Source of the DNA: Lepidodermella squamata
Taxonomy: Eukaryota > Gastrotricha
Assembly: GCA_047495785.1 (NCBI GenBank)
Contig: JBLDXI010000019.1
Location: 1,860,001-1,924,000, forward strand
Direction of reading: 5' to 3'
DNA: 64,000 bases
Shown: in pieces, positions 30,305-42,300 of the stretch
Layout: every line of letters begins with the position of its first letter
Position numbering within the stretch: position 1 is the stretch's first letter
Translations under genes and position numbers: made by a program
The notes under the pieces: model-generated
What the model saw: only the letters and a program-made list of their open reading frames with translations
What the model was told of the DNA's origin: nothing
Database searches by the model: none

Positions 30305-32713
30305 TCAAGTTTGGATGGTGCTTGGCCGTTTTGAAGTTGTTAGAAGATTATGAAGTTGTACAGAACTTAATCGACGCTGCACTACTGTTTCTCTGAGCAT
30401 CGGCCATGCTACCAACACAAGCGTTAGTTGCGTTGAAATCAGAATCGCAAGGCTCGCGGCTATCTCGCCATAAATCTCGTTTCTCAGAGCAATCACTGCT
30501 AGAAAAGTCCCGCCGGCCAGCGACAAGTTGTTGATCTCCGCTAAGCAAGCTCTCCGGTTTATGAAATCAATGAACGACGACTTGTTGAAGTGATGCCGCC
30601 AAGTTACGACTAAAAGCATGAGCTGCCAAGCAATCTGGGAAACAGACAGGGATATCAGCCAATCTTGGTCTCCAGAGCAAGCAGTCAGCTGATATTCACG
30701 GACGACATCCGCATTGGGTTCATATAGCCTCTTTGTAGTTCGGGTGGCAATTTGTATTGAAGACGAACTTGTGCTCAATGTAACAATAATTGACAATAGA
30801 ATCAAGGCTCCAAATGCGCCTGAAATGTACCAGATTCGACGTCTGTGGTGCCCTGGCTTGGGGTAGTCTTTGATAGTCACCTTGACAATGTGATGTACTT
30901 GTCTTGACTTCCTTCTAGCCATCTCACTCGGCGCGATGTAAGACCCTGGATTAGATGAATCCTTTTCAGGCCTGACTTCATTGTCCTGTTTAGCTGCAAG
31001 AACTGAAAAGCTAGCATTAACCAGGCAAAACCCGATGTTTGCCACTAAAATTCTTGCAATGCACAGCGCCGATGAGTGTAAAGGGAATGTTCCTGAAGCG
31101 ACGACAACAGCAGTCAAATTTGTCAGAATACATCCAAAAATTAGTATGCTCAGGGTATAAATTAGGTACGTTGTGTCTCTATTCCTCCTACCCCTATGAT
31201 ACGAGTGGACTAACAGCGCAATTTGACCTGAAGTTGAAATCGCAGCAACGCAGTAAACGAAAACTGACACTCCGAAAGGAAATCGATCGATCTGGAGTAG
31301 GAAGATTGCCGCGTCTCTTGGCGGCTTGCCATCGCTTAGGTCCCAGCTCTGTTTGGACAATTCGACATACCGATAGCTCGCCATATTATTGATATCAGCC
31401 CCTTGCTCATGCAAAATAGCATACATTTGACGATAGCCATATGAGGATGACCATTGTAAGATTGCCTGAGGTTCGTCATCGAATTCAAGCCTTTTCGAGT
31501 AACGATTTCGACCAACGCGAAGTGTTACTAGGTCCGTCAAAGCGAGGCTCGAATTCACTATTGATATCACCCTTTTCGGATTGGTCTTAACATCCTTCAA
31601 AGTCATGTTCAGAGTTGCGAGATGCTTTTCAGCTCTATCAAGGGCCATGATAGCTTGCAACATGTTATCGCTACATTTATGCCGTTCAGAATAATCAGGC
31701 GTCCGTGTTTTGTTGATTCTTGCATCGAGCATTTGGTCGAATTTCGGCAGGTCGTAGCCAAGAATAGTCTCCCCGTTGTTCAATACCGTTTCACTGATAG
31801 CTCCGATCCAATAGGTCGATTCCATTTGTTGAATGAGGATTTTCTTAGTGCAACGATCGCTTATCTTTTCGGGGAAGAATGTTGGTGTAGAGAATACGTT
31901 TGACTGGGCCAGAAAGATGTAACGATTGCCGGTTATTCCGAGATGGTAAGCCTCGCAGAAGAATTGGTTTAGCAGCCCTTGCATGCCAATATCGACGACA
32001 ATTATCCTGGCATCGCTGTCTTTCAACGGCTGAATCCGAGCAGCTGTCATAGCGTTGACAATATCAAAGTACACGACTTCAATTCCGAGTTTTGAAGCCA
32101 AACTCTGAGTCATCGCGGCTAGGGTGTAGTCCATGGCGCTATCTGCACCCGTGAATATCGCAATTTCCTTCCAGCCTCCGATTTTCTGAATGAAAATCAT
32201 GCGGGAATACACAGCGATCTCTCCGCTCGCTGTTGATCGGTAAAAATTCGGGTAGATATCCCGTCTTGCTGTGAAAATCGGCGCTAGGCACCCTGTACCA
32301 ACCGCTGCCATATCGAATTGATGAACCATCGATGCCACGCGTTTACAGCCATCGGTTATCCGAGGTCCGACCATGATTGGCGATTTCGTGGCGACTTCAA
32401 CCGGGTTTTCCTCGAAATATCGATTGAATTCAACGAGATTTCGCGATGTTCGCGCGCTCTGAGGTGTTTCGTCGCGGTAAGCAGCTTTGATTGCGTAATT
32501 CGGCAAGATGTCAGATCGATTATTAGTCAGATCAATGACAAGTTCCATCGAAGCTTGGCAGATTTTCGAGTCTCTTGGTTCAGCACCCGTGAAACTGGCG
32601 ATTACCAACAAGGATAGGGCGTTGGGTTTGTCACTACCAACTCCATTTATCAGTAGCATGAGAGCTACAAAGAATTCTAAAACTTTCATTCTATGAAATA
32701 CAAAATTAGACAT
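30305..32713 (-). CDS. Second intronless GABA-B-like class C receptor
   Basis: Up to 802 residues from the ATG at 32713. The in-frame ATG eight codons later (MKVLEFFVALMLLINGVGS) begins a cleaner signal peptide and may be the true start. The ligand-binding domain (about 30-475) contains YPNFYRSTASGEIAVYS and GGWKEIAIFTG, matching the receptor at 785-3337. Seven hydrophobic helices follow (about 480-780). The loop between helices 3 and 4 is long and basic (RRKSRQVHHIVKVTI), and the C-terminal tail is short. No Cys-rich domain is present. By family it is a cell-surface G-protein-coupled receptor with an unknown ligand. It is a single exon, like its paralogue, in a locus where almost all other genes are split. 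Confidence 0.83.
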   Translation of the reverse strand: MSNFVFHRMKVLEFFVALMLLINGVGSDKPNALSLLVIASFTGAEPRDSKICQASMELVIDLTNNRSDILPNYAIKAAYRDETPQSARTSRNLVEFNRYFEENPVEVATKSPIMVGPRITDGCKRVASMVHQFDMAAVGTGCLAPIFTARRDIYPNFYRSTASGEIAVYSRMIFIQKIGGWKEIAIFTGADSAMDYTLAAMTQSLASKLGIEVVYFDIVNAMTAARIQPLKDSDARIIVVDIGMQGLLNQFFCEAYHLGITGNRYIFLAQSNVFSTPTFFPEKISDRCTKKILIQQMESTYWIGAISETVLNNGETILGYDLPKFDQMLDARINKTRTPDYSERHKCSDNMLQAIMALDRAEKHLATLNMTLKDVKTNPKRVISIVNSSLALTDLVTLRVGRNRYSKRLEFDDEPQAILQWSSSYGYRQMYAILHEQGADINNMASYRYVELSKQSWDLSDGKPPRDAAIFLLQIDRFPFGVSVFVYCVAAISTSGQIALLVHSYHRGRRNRDTTYLIYTLSILIFGCILTNLTAVVVASGTFPLHSSALCIARILVANIGFCLVNASFSVLAAKQDNEVRPEKDSSNPGSYIAPSEMARRKSRQVHHIVKVTIKDYPKPGHHRRRIWYISGAFGALILLSIIVTLSTSSSSIQIATRTTKRLYEPNADVVREYQLTACSGDQDWLISLSVSQIAWQLMLLVVTWRHHFNKSSFIDFINRRACLAEINNLSLAGGTFLAVIALRNEIYGEIAASLAILISTQLTLVLVAWPMLRETVVQRRLSSVQLHNLLTTSKRPSTIQT

Positions 32714-34342
32714 AGCTGGCGACTGTTCATCACGTCATTACGAAGGCTAGCTAGCAGGTTTCTTTTCGAGGAAATAGGTGTGTCGCGATTAGCTTATACT
32801 TGGGCCTACCATCACATGTCGAATTTCGGAAGCCGGAAACAAGAAGTTTTAGAGGATGTTGTCACCCATAATCTTCTCACATGTTCCGGAGAAGATAACA
32901 CCTCTTTGATGGGGGAATACACATGCGAGGTTAAATACAGTTTTGAGCAGTTTGAAAGATACGCCGACTCTATGGATCATTCAATTTGATTCCAAATCTT
33001 GGGACTAGCATCGCAAATCAAATTGAATACGATAAGAAGGCTGATACATACTGGGAGAGTCATACGATTTCATATAGCTTCAAGGAAGAAGAAATGTTGG
33101 ACAAATTTGTTTATATGATTCCTCTGAATGTTTCCTCAGACATCAGTGGCTTTTTCATTATGCCTGAGAGCATGTGCGGGAATTATTTTATACACAAGAC
33201 ATCGCCTGATTTTTTTTCGGATGAATTCAAAGCTTCGATGATGTCGTCATTGAGTTTTCAAGGTTCACATGTTTTTTTTGTTTATTAATTTAATTTCTTA
33301 AAGTGGGATGTGCTAACTTCGGACACATCGGCGGAGCTCTAACTCTGGACAAATTTCGAGCCCGTTGATCCTCTAAACCTCCCATGCTATTTTTACGCAC
33401 ACGCTGCGCGCCAATTTTGCCAGATAATTCCGAAAATTGCAGCGACGGTGATCAATAGAGTACAAAGTTACACAAAACCAGTTATAGTCGCATGATCATC
33501 AAAGCGCATTAGTAATTCGTAAGCTAGGTTTATGTGGTATAAAATGTTTTGTGCTAGAGCGCGCCACTTGCTTAAAAAAACTTTCCTTCGTCCATTTTTT
33601 GTCAATTTGTGTTGATTATGGTCGATATATCACATTTCCTTTCATTATTAACTGCGTTCTGGGTCCTGGCCGATTAATTTCATAAAAAGCGCCTATTTCG
33701 GTTGCATTATTCGTGCGAAATTCGAACTCTAAGCGAGTCGCGAGGAACAGCGCCACAGGAACAAGCGGCATTTGGCTTTGCGACGTTCTCGACGTTCGAG
33801 TTGTTGGTCTCGACAGTTTCCGAGAGGGAATAGCCGATCGCTGGTGAGAATAATCTTCTTCAATCTTGACTTCAGGATCGCAGACATTAGCATACTGAAG
33901 CAAGTTTAACAGATGCTATTTTGACCGAGAGTCCGAATTTAGATTAAGCCCCGACCTTCAAGCGGCCGTTTGTGGTGTATTATAACCTGCTTACTCCTTA
34001 TTCAATAATTTTTTAAATCAATAAAACATGAATTATTAATAATTCAAAGACTGCCCAGGTGCCGTATTTATTTGATAGTACTCATGCGTATAGATGCCGC
34101 CGCCCAAGCATAATCGATTTTTTTACGTTTTTTTTCTACCTCACGTATGATTCAACGAAACGGCACAAAGCACACATGGGTACCCGCATTTCAAGCCGCC
34201 CAAGTATTACGCATATAGGAAAAATATATTGAGTTGTTATCATAAAACATGGCTGAGTAAAAGCTTTGAAAGCTGACGGGTAACAAAGGTAAAGATAATT
34301 ATTTGCTGTTCAATATGTTTCCTTAATCTATTCAGCAATTAG
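32714..34342. other. Intergenic region with two unexplained open frames
   Basis: Two plus-strand frames, 32693-32989 and 32986-33288, overlap by four bases in different frames and read like protein (for example EYTCEVKYSFEQFERYADS, then MIPLNVSSDISGFFIMPES). They may be a broken gene or exons I cannot join. A segment near 33300-33350 carries GGACACAT and TAACTCTGGACAA, similar to the repeat in the sulfotransferase intron. Nothing else is seen. Confidence 0.35.
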
Positions 34343-35656
34343 ATGGAGATTTTCAGTTACGAAAATCAGTCAACAAAACGGCAAATAACCTTCGATCTCG
34401 CTGTTGCTTTCACAGTTCGAGCCAGTTTCATTTTCGGCACATTAATCTGCTGTTTACGCGGCCACATTTTCTTAGATTACACGATTAACAAAGCGTTCAA
34501 TTTAACAAAACTGCTCGATGCTAAAAATAAGGCAATTCTACGCCGGTCTAATTCGTCAACCGTAATTTTACCCGAAGATTGTGATCACCCTTTCTCATGG
34601 TCTGAATGGAACTGGTGCAACTTCGCCTATGTCCTACTGGTCGTGATAGGCCAAGCTATCTACCTCATCCAAAAATACCGGTCTGCTAAATTCAACGCTA
34701 CTGACAATGTGGGAATCACTGAGAACTCGAATGAATCGAATCGAAATTTACGTGATTTTACGAAATCGATTCGCCAATCTGAGGCAGTCCTATCAGCTTA
34801 CATTTCAATGCAAGCGCTATCAATTTTATCTTTCGAAAGCGATGATGCAATGTTGAGATGTCTAGCTAATGCTGTTGGGAACATGAGTTTAATCGAAGAT
34901 AAGTTGTCCATTTCTGGGTCAATTTTGCCACCCCATCTCCACCACTACGGACTTCAGTTGTTCAACTGGTCGAAATTGGCTGAAATTTTCGCGATTTTTA
35001 TAGTGATTTTCAACCAATGGATAGCTGAACAACACAGCCGGGCGGCGATTTATGGCTTCATAGCTATGGGTAGTGATATTTTCGATTTGTTGAATACACT
35101 TTCTATGGCTGATGCAGGTCGGAGTACGAAAAATGCGATTGTTCTCGGCCTGATTTTCGCCATTTTGCTGGACGCCTTAAAAACTGCTGCTGATTGTTAT
35201 CAAGCTTTTGTAACGAATTCTAGTCGATTCGATTTTTTGAGCAGCCGTGAATGGCTGAGGAGTGTCCTCAAAACTGGCATGGCTATTTCAACCGATTTTT
35301 GCTGTTTGATTATCCGCCTGGTTTTGATTACTCAAAGCGACTACGACGGGCCGAATGTCTACTATTTTCTGATGAAGAATTGCTTCTGTATATCGATGGA
35401 AATATGCAATCAGCTCTTTTCATTAGGGCCGGCTGATAATAGCAGAAAAATGGCTTATTCGCCGCCGATTTCAAGTTCGAATAGTACGAATGGGACTGCG
35501 CCGGAGGCAACAGCTGTTGTTGATCCGCCGGGTATTATTCGGAGGCGACGGTTATCTGACTCGCCGGTGATATTTTCCAGGCATGTTCATTTCGATCCGA
35601 ACATACCTGATGTAGCATCTCCTGTTAATCAAGAGACTGAGACTAGTTACGCTTGA
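34343..35656 (+). CDS. TMEM26-like multi-pass membrane protein
   Basis: A single exon of 437 residues with about eight hydrophobic segments. The order of features matches TMEM26. WSKLAEIFAIFIVIFNQWI corresponds to the GRWLLP helix. IYGFIAMGSDIFDLLN corresponds to the FVGTAADILEF segment. NAIVLGLIFAILLDAL, WLRSVLKTGMAISTDFCCLI with IRLVLIT, and YYFLMKNCFCISMEICNQL correspond to the last helices of the family. An extra luminal or cytoplasmic insert at about 95-175 and a polar C-terminal tail (IIRRRRLSDSP) are lineage-specific. The biochemical function of the TMEM26 family is not established. The assignment rests on remembered family features, without an alignment. Confidence 0.65.
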   Translation: MEIFSYENQSTKRQITFDLAVAFTVRASFIFGTLICCLRGHIFLDYTINKAFNLTKLLDAKNKAILRRSNSSTVILPEDCDHPFSWSEWNWCNFAYVLLVVIGQAIYLIQKYRSAKFNATDNVGITENSNESNRNLRDFTKSIRQSEAVLSAYISMQALSILSFESDDAMLRCLANAVGNMSLIEDKLSISGSILPPHLHHYGLQLFNWSKLAEIFAIFIVIFNQWIAEQHSRAAIYGFIAMGSDIFDLLNTLSMADAGRSTKNAIVLGLIFAILLDALKTAADCYQAFVTNSSRFDFLSSREWLRSVLKTGMAISTDFCCLIIRLVLITQSDYDGPNVYYFLMKNCFCISMEICNQLFSLGPADNSRKMAYSPPISSSNSTNGTAPEATAVVDPPGIIRRRRLSDSPVIFSRHVHFDPNIPDVASPVNQETETSYA

Positions 35657-36700
35657 TTGTGATATAATATTTCTGCTTTGAATTATTAATTTTTTGTAAT
35701 TTTCTTGATACGATCCAATATCATTAATAAACTCGGAAATTAGTTAAAATCTCAAGCTCTACTCGGCAGTTAAACTGTTGGGACAATGTAGAGTTGGCCA
35801 GAAAGCTTAGTAGCTTCGACTTCAAGCACCTATTAGATTCCCGCAAAAGACTTCAAAGTCCAAAAGGTGGCATTTGAAATTGAAAGCTGCCATCGAGAGG
35901 AAAGGTTCTAGAATTCCGAAAGATAATGGTAGCGCCCAAAATTTCGAGACCTGAAATCGATCGTTAATGCAAATCGAACTGAAGATCACTTCTCAAATTC
36001 GAGATAATGGAGGTTGTAGCATTGGTGACAAGGAATGCTTCTGCCAACACACCTTTCGCTTCAAAATACCGTAACGTATATAGGGTAAATTTGGACGAAA
36101 CCTAGGTTTTCACAGGTGAAAAACAACCATCCCTCAAGCCAAACTTGGGCAAGATGTTTCCCATAGTGGTTCCTAATTTCCCTGCAAATGTTCTGACAAT
36201 TTAGCATTTTACCGTAGGTTTTGCTACCAGATTCACAACGGGCATGGCGTGATATGCATAAAAACAACGTCATGAGTAATCCGCTTCAAAATTACGAAAA
36301 TTAGATTTATGGGTCACCTGGGTTATAAAAGTTGGGTCCTGTGTCCTCCCGGCATGGGTCTCTTCGGGACCTGGGTCGATTTTTTTGACCCATTCTCATC
36401 TCTGGTATGGCTAACCTAGGACAATTAGTCGGAATTTCTGGACATCTATTTTCACTCCAATCACCTAGATTGTCATCAAAGGAAAGCTGATCGGCCGAGG
36501 ATTTCATAAAAAACCGCATGTTTCTAACATTCAACCCTGAAAAAGTGATCTTGTTATCTTAACAGAACATTGCGATAACACTTCACAGTTTTTCACTGTC
36601 TCTATTTATTTTATCAGATTATATTGTGGTGCACAAGTGTCAAAGATAACATTAACAAGGGATATAACTCAAATATTAGTATCAAAGCAGTCTCCGAAAA
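35657..36700. other. Intergenic region
   Basis: No gene is seen. It separates the convergent end of the TMEM26-like gene from the start of NRF6-1. Short frames here show no domain content. Confidence 0.5.
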
Positions 36701-39077
36701 ATGACCCTCTGTTGGAAATCAGAACCTGCGAAGTTCCTGATAAATTTGCTGATGGTTCTCGTCGTGGAAGGTGGCTTGAATCCTTCAAGGTATGGACCAA
36801 GTGCACTCTACATCCGGGCTATGTCACCACTAAGTGAAAGATTCACCAATCCTCCAAGCCTTAAACGTCCAGATATCAACATGAGAAGTGTTTTCGAAAC
36901 AGCTTTCAGCGAAGATTTGAAAATCCCAATGAATCAACAAGATTGCTTTCGAGATATGCTCATAATCCAAAATGCGAGCAGTTACGGCGAAAACTGGGCT
37001 CTTCAGTGTTAATTCTATTACATTTGAAATTCCTTCTTTGAAGTTTGAATCTTTTAACCAGATTTGGACTCAATGGCTGCAAAACCCAGCGGCATACAGC
37101 TAGGCAATCACATGTGGTTTGGAGAGTTCGACGAATGCAAACGCATTGGTGCTGTTAAAACGAATGGAGTTACAATAACCTCACAGTATTGCGCCCTTGG
37201 TATAACGGCATTGGGGGATAATTCAACTTTTACTGGTGGCCAAATTGCACCGGTAGCCTATACGGCTCAAATGATAGGCGTGTGCGTGTCAAACACCTGT
37301 GATATCGATACTCTCATGGCTATTCTCAACCCGATTCGTAAGTAATTTATAACTTGAATTTCGAATAACATTATTTGCTTTGAACTTCAGTGGAGTCTTC
37401 TAAATTGGAAGTGAATTCTTACTACTCAAATTGTCCACAGGATTCAGTGCCTTATGACAGTCTTTCCATTTTTACTGTGTAAGGACCTATGAACCATTCT
37501 CAAAAGCCTATATCAAGGGATTCGCATATTTTGTAGATTTTTCTTCTCATTCGCGGCGTTACTTGTTTTACTCGGCCTGTTAGTTGACGTTATTCCGAAA
37601 GTCCGAAAATGGTGGCAAAACCTCGGTTCCGATGCTGACGAAGAGAGCGAACCAGTTTTACTGCCGAAAAACAAAGGAAATGGTTATGGAACGCAACAGG
37701 AAGTAGGAAAAACTGAAAGAACTGAACCAACGATCATCAAAGTGATTCTCAGCTTTTCTCCGTACTCAAACCTAAAAAAGCTATTTACTATACCTAAGCA
37801 AGATTCCAGTGAGATGACTCCAAATTTCAATGCAGCTAATGCAATCCGTGTGCTCAGTTTGCTCTGGGTAGTGTTAGGCCATAGTTACATCTATCTAACT
37901 TCAATCACTGACAACAGCGCCGAAATTTACCTTACCAAAGTCCCCGATGTATCCGCAATATTCATCCCAGCAGGATATTCTGCTGTAGATTCTTTCCTCT
38001 TTCTATCTGGATTCTTCGCAGTTTGGTCTTTGTCCAAATTACTCCCCAGCAACCTTAAAGGAATACAATTTTGGAAGAAACTTTTGCTAATCTACCTTAA
38101 TCGTTACATACGACTCACCGCGCCATATTTGGCTTTGATTTTATTTGCATTGGGAATTTGGGGCCGCCTGTCGAATGGCCCTGTTTGGTTCCAAGGTGTC
38201 GATGACAACTGCGCGGCTAATTGGTGGACCAATTTGATCTACCTTAATAATATTATAAATGTAAGAGAAGGTTGCTTATCCTGGACTTGGTATCTAGCCG
38301 CTGATATGCAGTTTTTCATAGTAACCCCCTTTGTAGTCTACCTCTTCAATTTTCGCGCTAAATTCGGATGGTTTGCCTGTTTCTTTCTGTTAGGTGTTGA
38401 GGTGGTTTGTTCGATAGCTTTGACTTTAGCTTACAATTTGCCGATAGTCCCTTTCCCGCCATTCACAAGACCTGATATTGCGAAGGAGAGGAATTATAAT
38501 GCTTATTCTACTGTGTATTACACGAAACCCTAAGTACACTAGGTTAGCACCATATGTTATTGGAATGATGATCGCCTTTCTAGTTCTAGAGCACTCGAAT
38601 TATTTGAAACGGAAACTCTTTAGGAACGTTAAATTGTGTTCAGCTCTATGGATTCTTAGTGCGATTACATTCCTATCGCTTGTTTATGCACCTTATGGCG
38701 TTGTAGCTGGACTCTATGTCGACCCTCCATTTTTGGACGTATTTTACAACGCTTTCGCTAGAATCTTTTGGGGGTTAGCTCTAGGCTGGCTATTCCTAGC
38801 TTGCATTTATAATGGAGCAGGTTTTGTTGGCGATATTCTCTCATGGAATGGATGGGCGATTCCGGCCCGATTGTCCTACGCCACCTACTTGGTTCATTGT
38901 CTGGTGATAGTATTCTACGCCCAAACAAGTAGGCGACCGTTTCATTCAACCGATGTCACTCAAGCCTATATCTACTGTTCCGTTGTGATGATCTCCAGTT
39001 TGGTTGCTGTTGTTTTGTCGGTAGCTTTCGAGTCACCTGTCATCAGCTTGCAAAAAATGTTTCTGAAAGGCGAATAA
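36701..39077 (+). pseudogene. NRF6-1: NRF-6-like membrane acyltransferase with one frameshift
   Basis: Exons 36701-37007, 37062-37337, 37391-37478 and 37537-39077. A signal peptide precedes the Cys-rich extracellular NRF domain (CFRDMLIIQNAS, AKPSGIQLGNHMWFGEFDEC). An acyltransferase-3 domain of about ten helices follows, with LLWVVLGHSYIY (the conserved His), AVDSFLFLSGFFAVWSLSK and NRYIRLTAPYLALI. By family these proteins move acyl groups across or within membranes; C. elegans NRF-6 acts in lipid and drug transport. Near 38531 the frame ends at TAA inside a block where NRF6-2 continues without a break. Coding resumes one frame over (NPKYTRLAPYVIG) and runs to 39077 (MFLKGE). A single-base indel explains this. 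It is either a recent pseudogene or a sequence error, since the rest is undamaged. Confidence 0.8.
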
Positions 39078-39381
39078 TTCTCGCCGAATCGTTGGTAAAG
39101 AGGGATATTTATTTTATTTCAAAAAAAAGAAAATATATCAGTTAACAGTTAATGATAAACTGCCCTACATGCAAATAGTAAAATTATGTCCACCTTACAT
39201 GATAAAAATTGTGGAACATTTTTGCATCGTCAACAATGATTTCTAGAAATTGAATTATGCAAAATGCGGCCTTACATCATGTTCAACATGATTCCCATGG
39301 AAAAGCGAAGTAAAATATGTAATTCTTCTACTCTAGGGGATTCAGTTTGCTGATAAGTATATCCAGGTTCCAAGTTTGCTT
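39078..39381. other. Tail-to-tail spacer of NRF6-1 and gene B
   Basis: This 304-bp spacer separates convergent genes. Its right part (GCATCGTCAACAATGA, CATGGAAAAGC) recurs at 48846-48945 in front of gene C, marking the duplicated block. Confidence 0.6.
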
Positions 39382-42300
39382 TCAGTAAACCATAAAGCGA
39401 GTGAATTGCATTTGGCCGCTGCCGTCTTTTTCCACGCTGGCGTAGCGTCCAAGCAACGGAGGCGTACAGTGCCCAATGATTGATTGCCCTGGAACTATGT
39501 TCGGTGCCTTCAAACCATCAGTCCAAACGTCACAAATATCGTTTTGAGCGATTGCAGGTCCAGGAGTGTTGCCGACGCGGAATGTTAATCGCATAGTCAT
39601 CGGCATAGTGTTCGCAGGCCAGCTGCCACTGGATGTGGTGACAATGACAATTTTGGACACTGAAATAGCTCTGCCAAGATCAACTTGTAGCCAGCCGGAA
39701 GTAAGCGTTACCGTGGCTGTTGCCGACCCAGGAGTGGTCATAGCCAGCAAATTTGCCGCTGTCATAGCCGAGTTGTTAGTTGTAACCGTTTTGTATTCAG
39801 CAAAATCAGTCGCATTGTCGCTGTACGCTGCAACCTGGCAAATTTCCATCGAACTGTCGATCGTGGAAGGTACTATCGTCAAATAACGCCCCGTGACCGG
39901 TTTTATACAAGGGATCGAGTAGCGCACGTTGTATGGCATCGTTATCCGATTTGTAGGATGCCCGCAAGCCTGTTGCGAGTCGGCTGCAGCTGCACTTGCG
40001 GGTGGGGTGGTCCCGACTCGAATAGAGATAGATTCGCTGGCTAAGGTGTAGTCGCTGTAAAGACAGCTTCTCAAGCCGAATCTTGCAATGGGCGCTGTAA
40101 CAAATTCATCCACATAGATCCTAAGAGCTGTAGCCAATATTGGCGGCTTCAAGTAACTAGTCATAGGATTCGGATTGATGGCGGCATTAGGACCGTCGAA
40201 AATTCGCAGGCGAGATCCGTTATTTGGATAGGTGTAAGGCGTCCAAATATTCCCGTCCAGAGAGGTCAGTACGTGATATTTTGTTATCCACGCAGTTTTG
40301 CTTGTTCCACACTGAACAAGAATGGCCGTGATTATTCTCAAAGTGGTGAACTTTATGTCATAGAACGGCTCGCTGTCTGTACTAGAAGGTATCCAATCAT
40401 AATTGCTGTATACCTCTGGTCTCGCGGCTGAAAGATTCAAAGTTTGAATTAATAAGTAGAATTAATAGTAGCAGCTTTATGACGTGAGATATATTGGCCG
40501 GAAAAGTCACCCGGTTGCCGATTATTTACACACATAATGATTTCCTCTACAGAATTTTCAACCTTGGCACCTGGGCTGAAATCTCCATTATTCCGCTTTC
40601 TATTGCAGTGGTTTTTGACGAACATTTTCCGCGACCTCATATTTTCATTTCAATTGAAGTCGCGACCCACCGCTTTTCAGGTATTAAGCTTTTGGAGAAT
40701 AAGTAATTATGAAAAGGTCCGAATAATTTTGCCGCGCCCGCTGAAACCACAGTTGATCAATTATCAATTGCAAGCGAAGCGAGCTTTAGCTGACGGCATT
40801 TCGTTTAATTAAGACTGAGAAATACTCCAAAATTGGATTTTTACCATTATTTTTGTTAAAAATTGATGATTTTGTGCCGTGACTCTCGTGACCCCATGAC
40901 CCCAAAACATTTAGTTACCCTTTTCAAAACCATTCATTGAAGACCACTTTCAAGAATGACTGATCTATTGGCCTTAACAGCTTCGATTTGAGGCCTCGAG
41001 ATTACGGACATTGATACCTCCCAAAATCTGTCATTCCTGGGTATTCGACAATAGGTTGCACCGCGTAGCAATACTATCAAGTACGCCATTGCGCCTTATA
41101 AGTTCTCCATTTTTGTATTAATCATGAATCATGAAATCGGTGCGAGATGGGATAGAAATTGTTAGAAGTAGTTTGCAGTGCAATTCGGATAATGATTACT
41201 GCATATTCTCAAGAAGTACTTACTGGGTCCTGTGTTTGATGAGAAACCTGGCGTAAAATCATTGAGTTCGCCTTTGCAGGAAAAATCTAGTCGTAGTAAT
41301 AGGAATAATATAAGTAACAGAAATTAGAAGTAGCAGGAGCGCTAATTAACCTGGACATCCACGAACCATCACCCTCCATGCCATACCACCATAGTAAGTT
41401 ACTGGATACAACCGTATGTATCTGGCGCTCAAGTGCGGTCGAAAGAAATTCCAAACTACAGTATCTGCATCAAAGTTCGCAGTAAATGTCTGTAAATGAT
41501 AACAAGAAACTATATTTCCCACTCGCCCATTAAAGAAAGCCAAAAACCTTCACTGTAGTCGTGCCTGGAATGGTAATCCATGCTAATCTGTTCGCAGAAC
41601 TCCAACTCATGATCTGGTAGCTCGAGATGTAATTCCCTGTTGAGTAGTCCCCTTGTGTTCCGATCGAAGACACGGTGATATATTCAGTGTAATCAAACAG
41701 CATGTATTGGTTTGCATTGTTAGTGAGAAACTGCCAACAACAAGGAATGGAGCCGACGGTGTTGGGATCACCAACCCATTTGTTGTTTAGGCGAAATTGG
41801 TTGTACGTTACATTTGCTGCAGATTTGTACAGTTGACTCTGAGTCGTCGAGAATACATTGCTTTTCGTAGTTAGATCAGTTTCGCAAACATGACCTTGAA
41901 CTACAAAAACTTATTTTGAACAAATTTTATTGGGTATCGGGAATACTCACGCATTGTGGGACTCGGACATTGAGTTGAGACATCAGCAGCCAAGTATTGA
42001 TTCAAGTATCCCTGAAAAACTGACAAGCAAGCGTAGTCCCCATTGGCCCGGTAATTATAGTAGACATCTCGACCGAGAAATAACCGGGTTGTCGAAAGTG
42101 GTTTGGAATCCGGCAAAGGAACTGATACCATCAAAGAACCATCGAGGTAGTTCTCGTATTTCATGGCTCCTGGTGTCAAATCGAAAGTCACCAAATGATG
42201 CTGCCAAGTTGTGTAGGGCGAAGAAATATTCACTGCATTAGGCCTATACCAAGTTCCCGTACCGCCAACAGACATGCAAGCTTCGTACTTGATCGTATTG

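Noticed and set aside
33616-33903. 95-codon minus-strand frame
   Set aside because: Low-complexity Ser/Thr/Arg content and no supporting signals.
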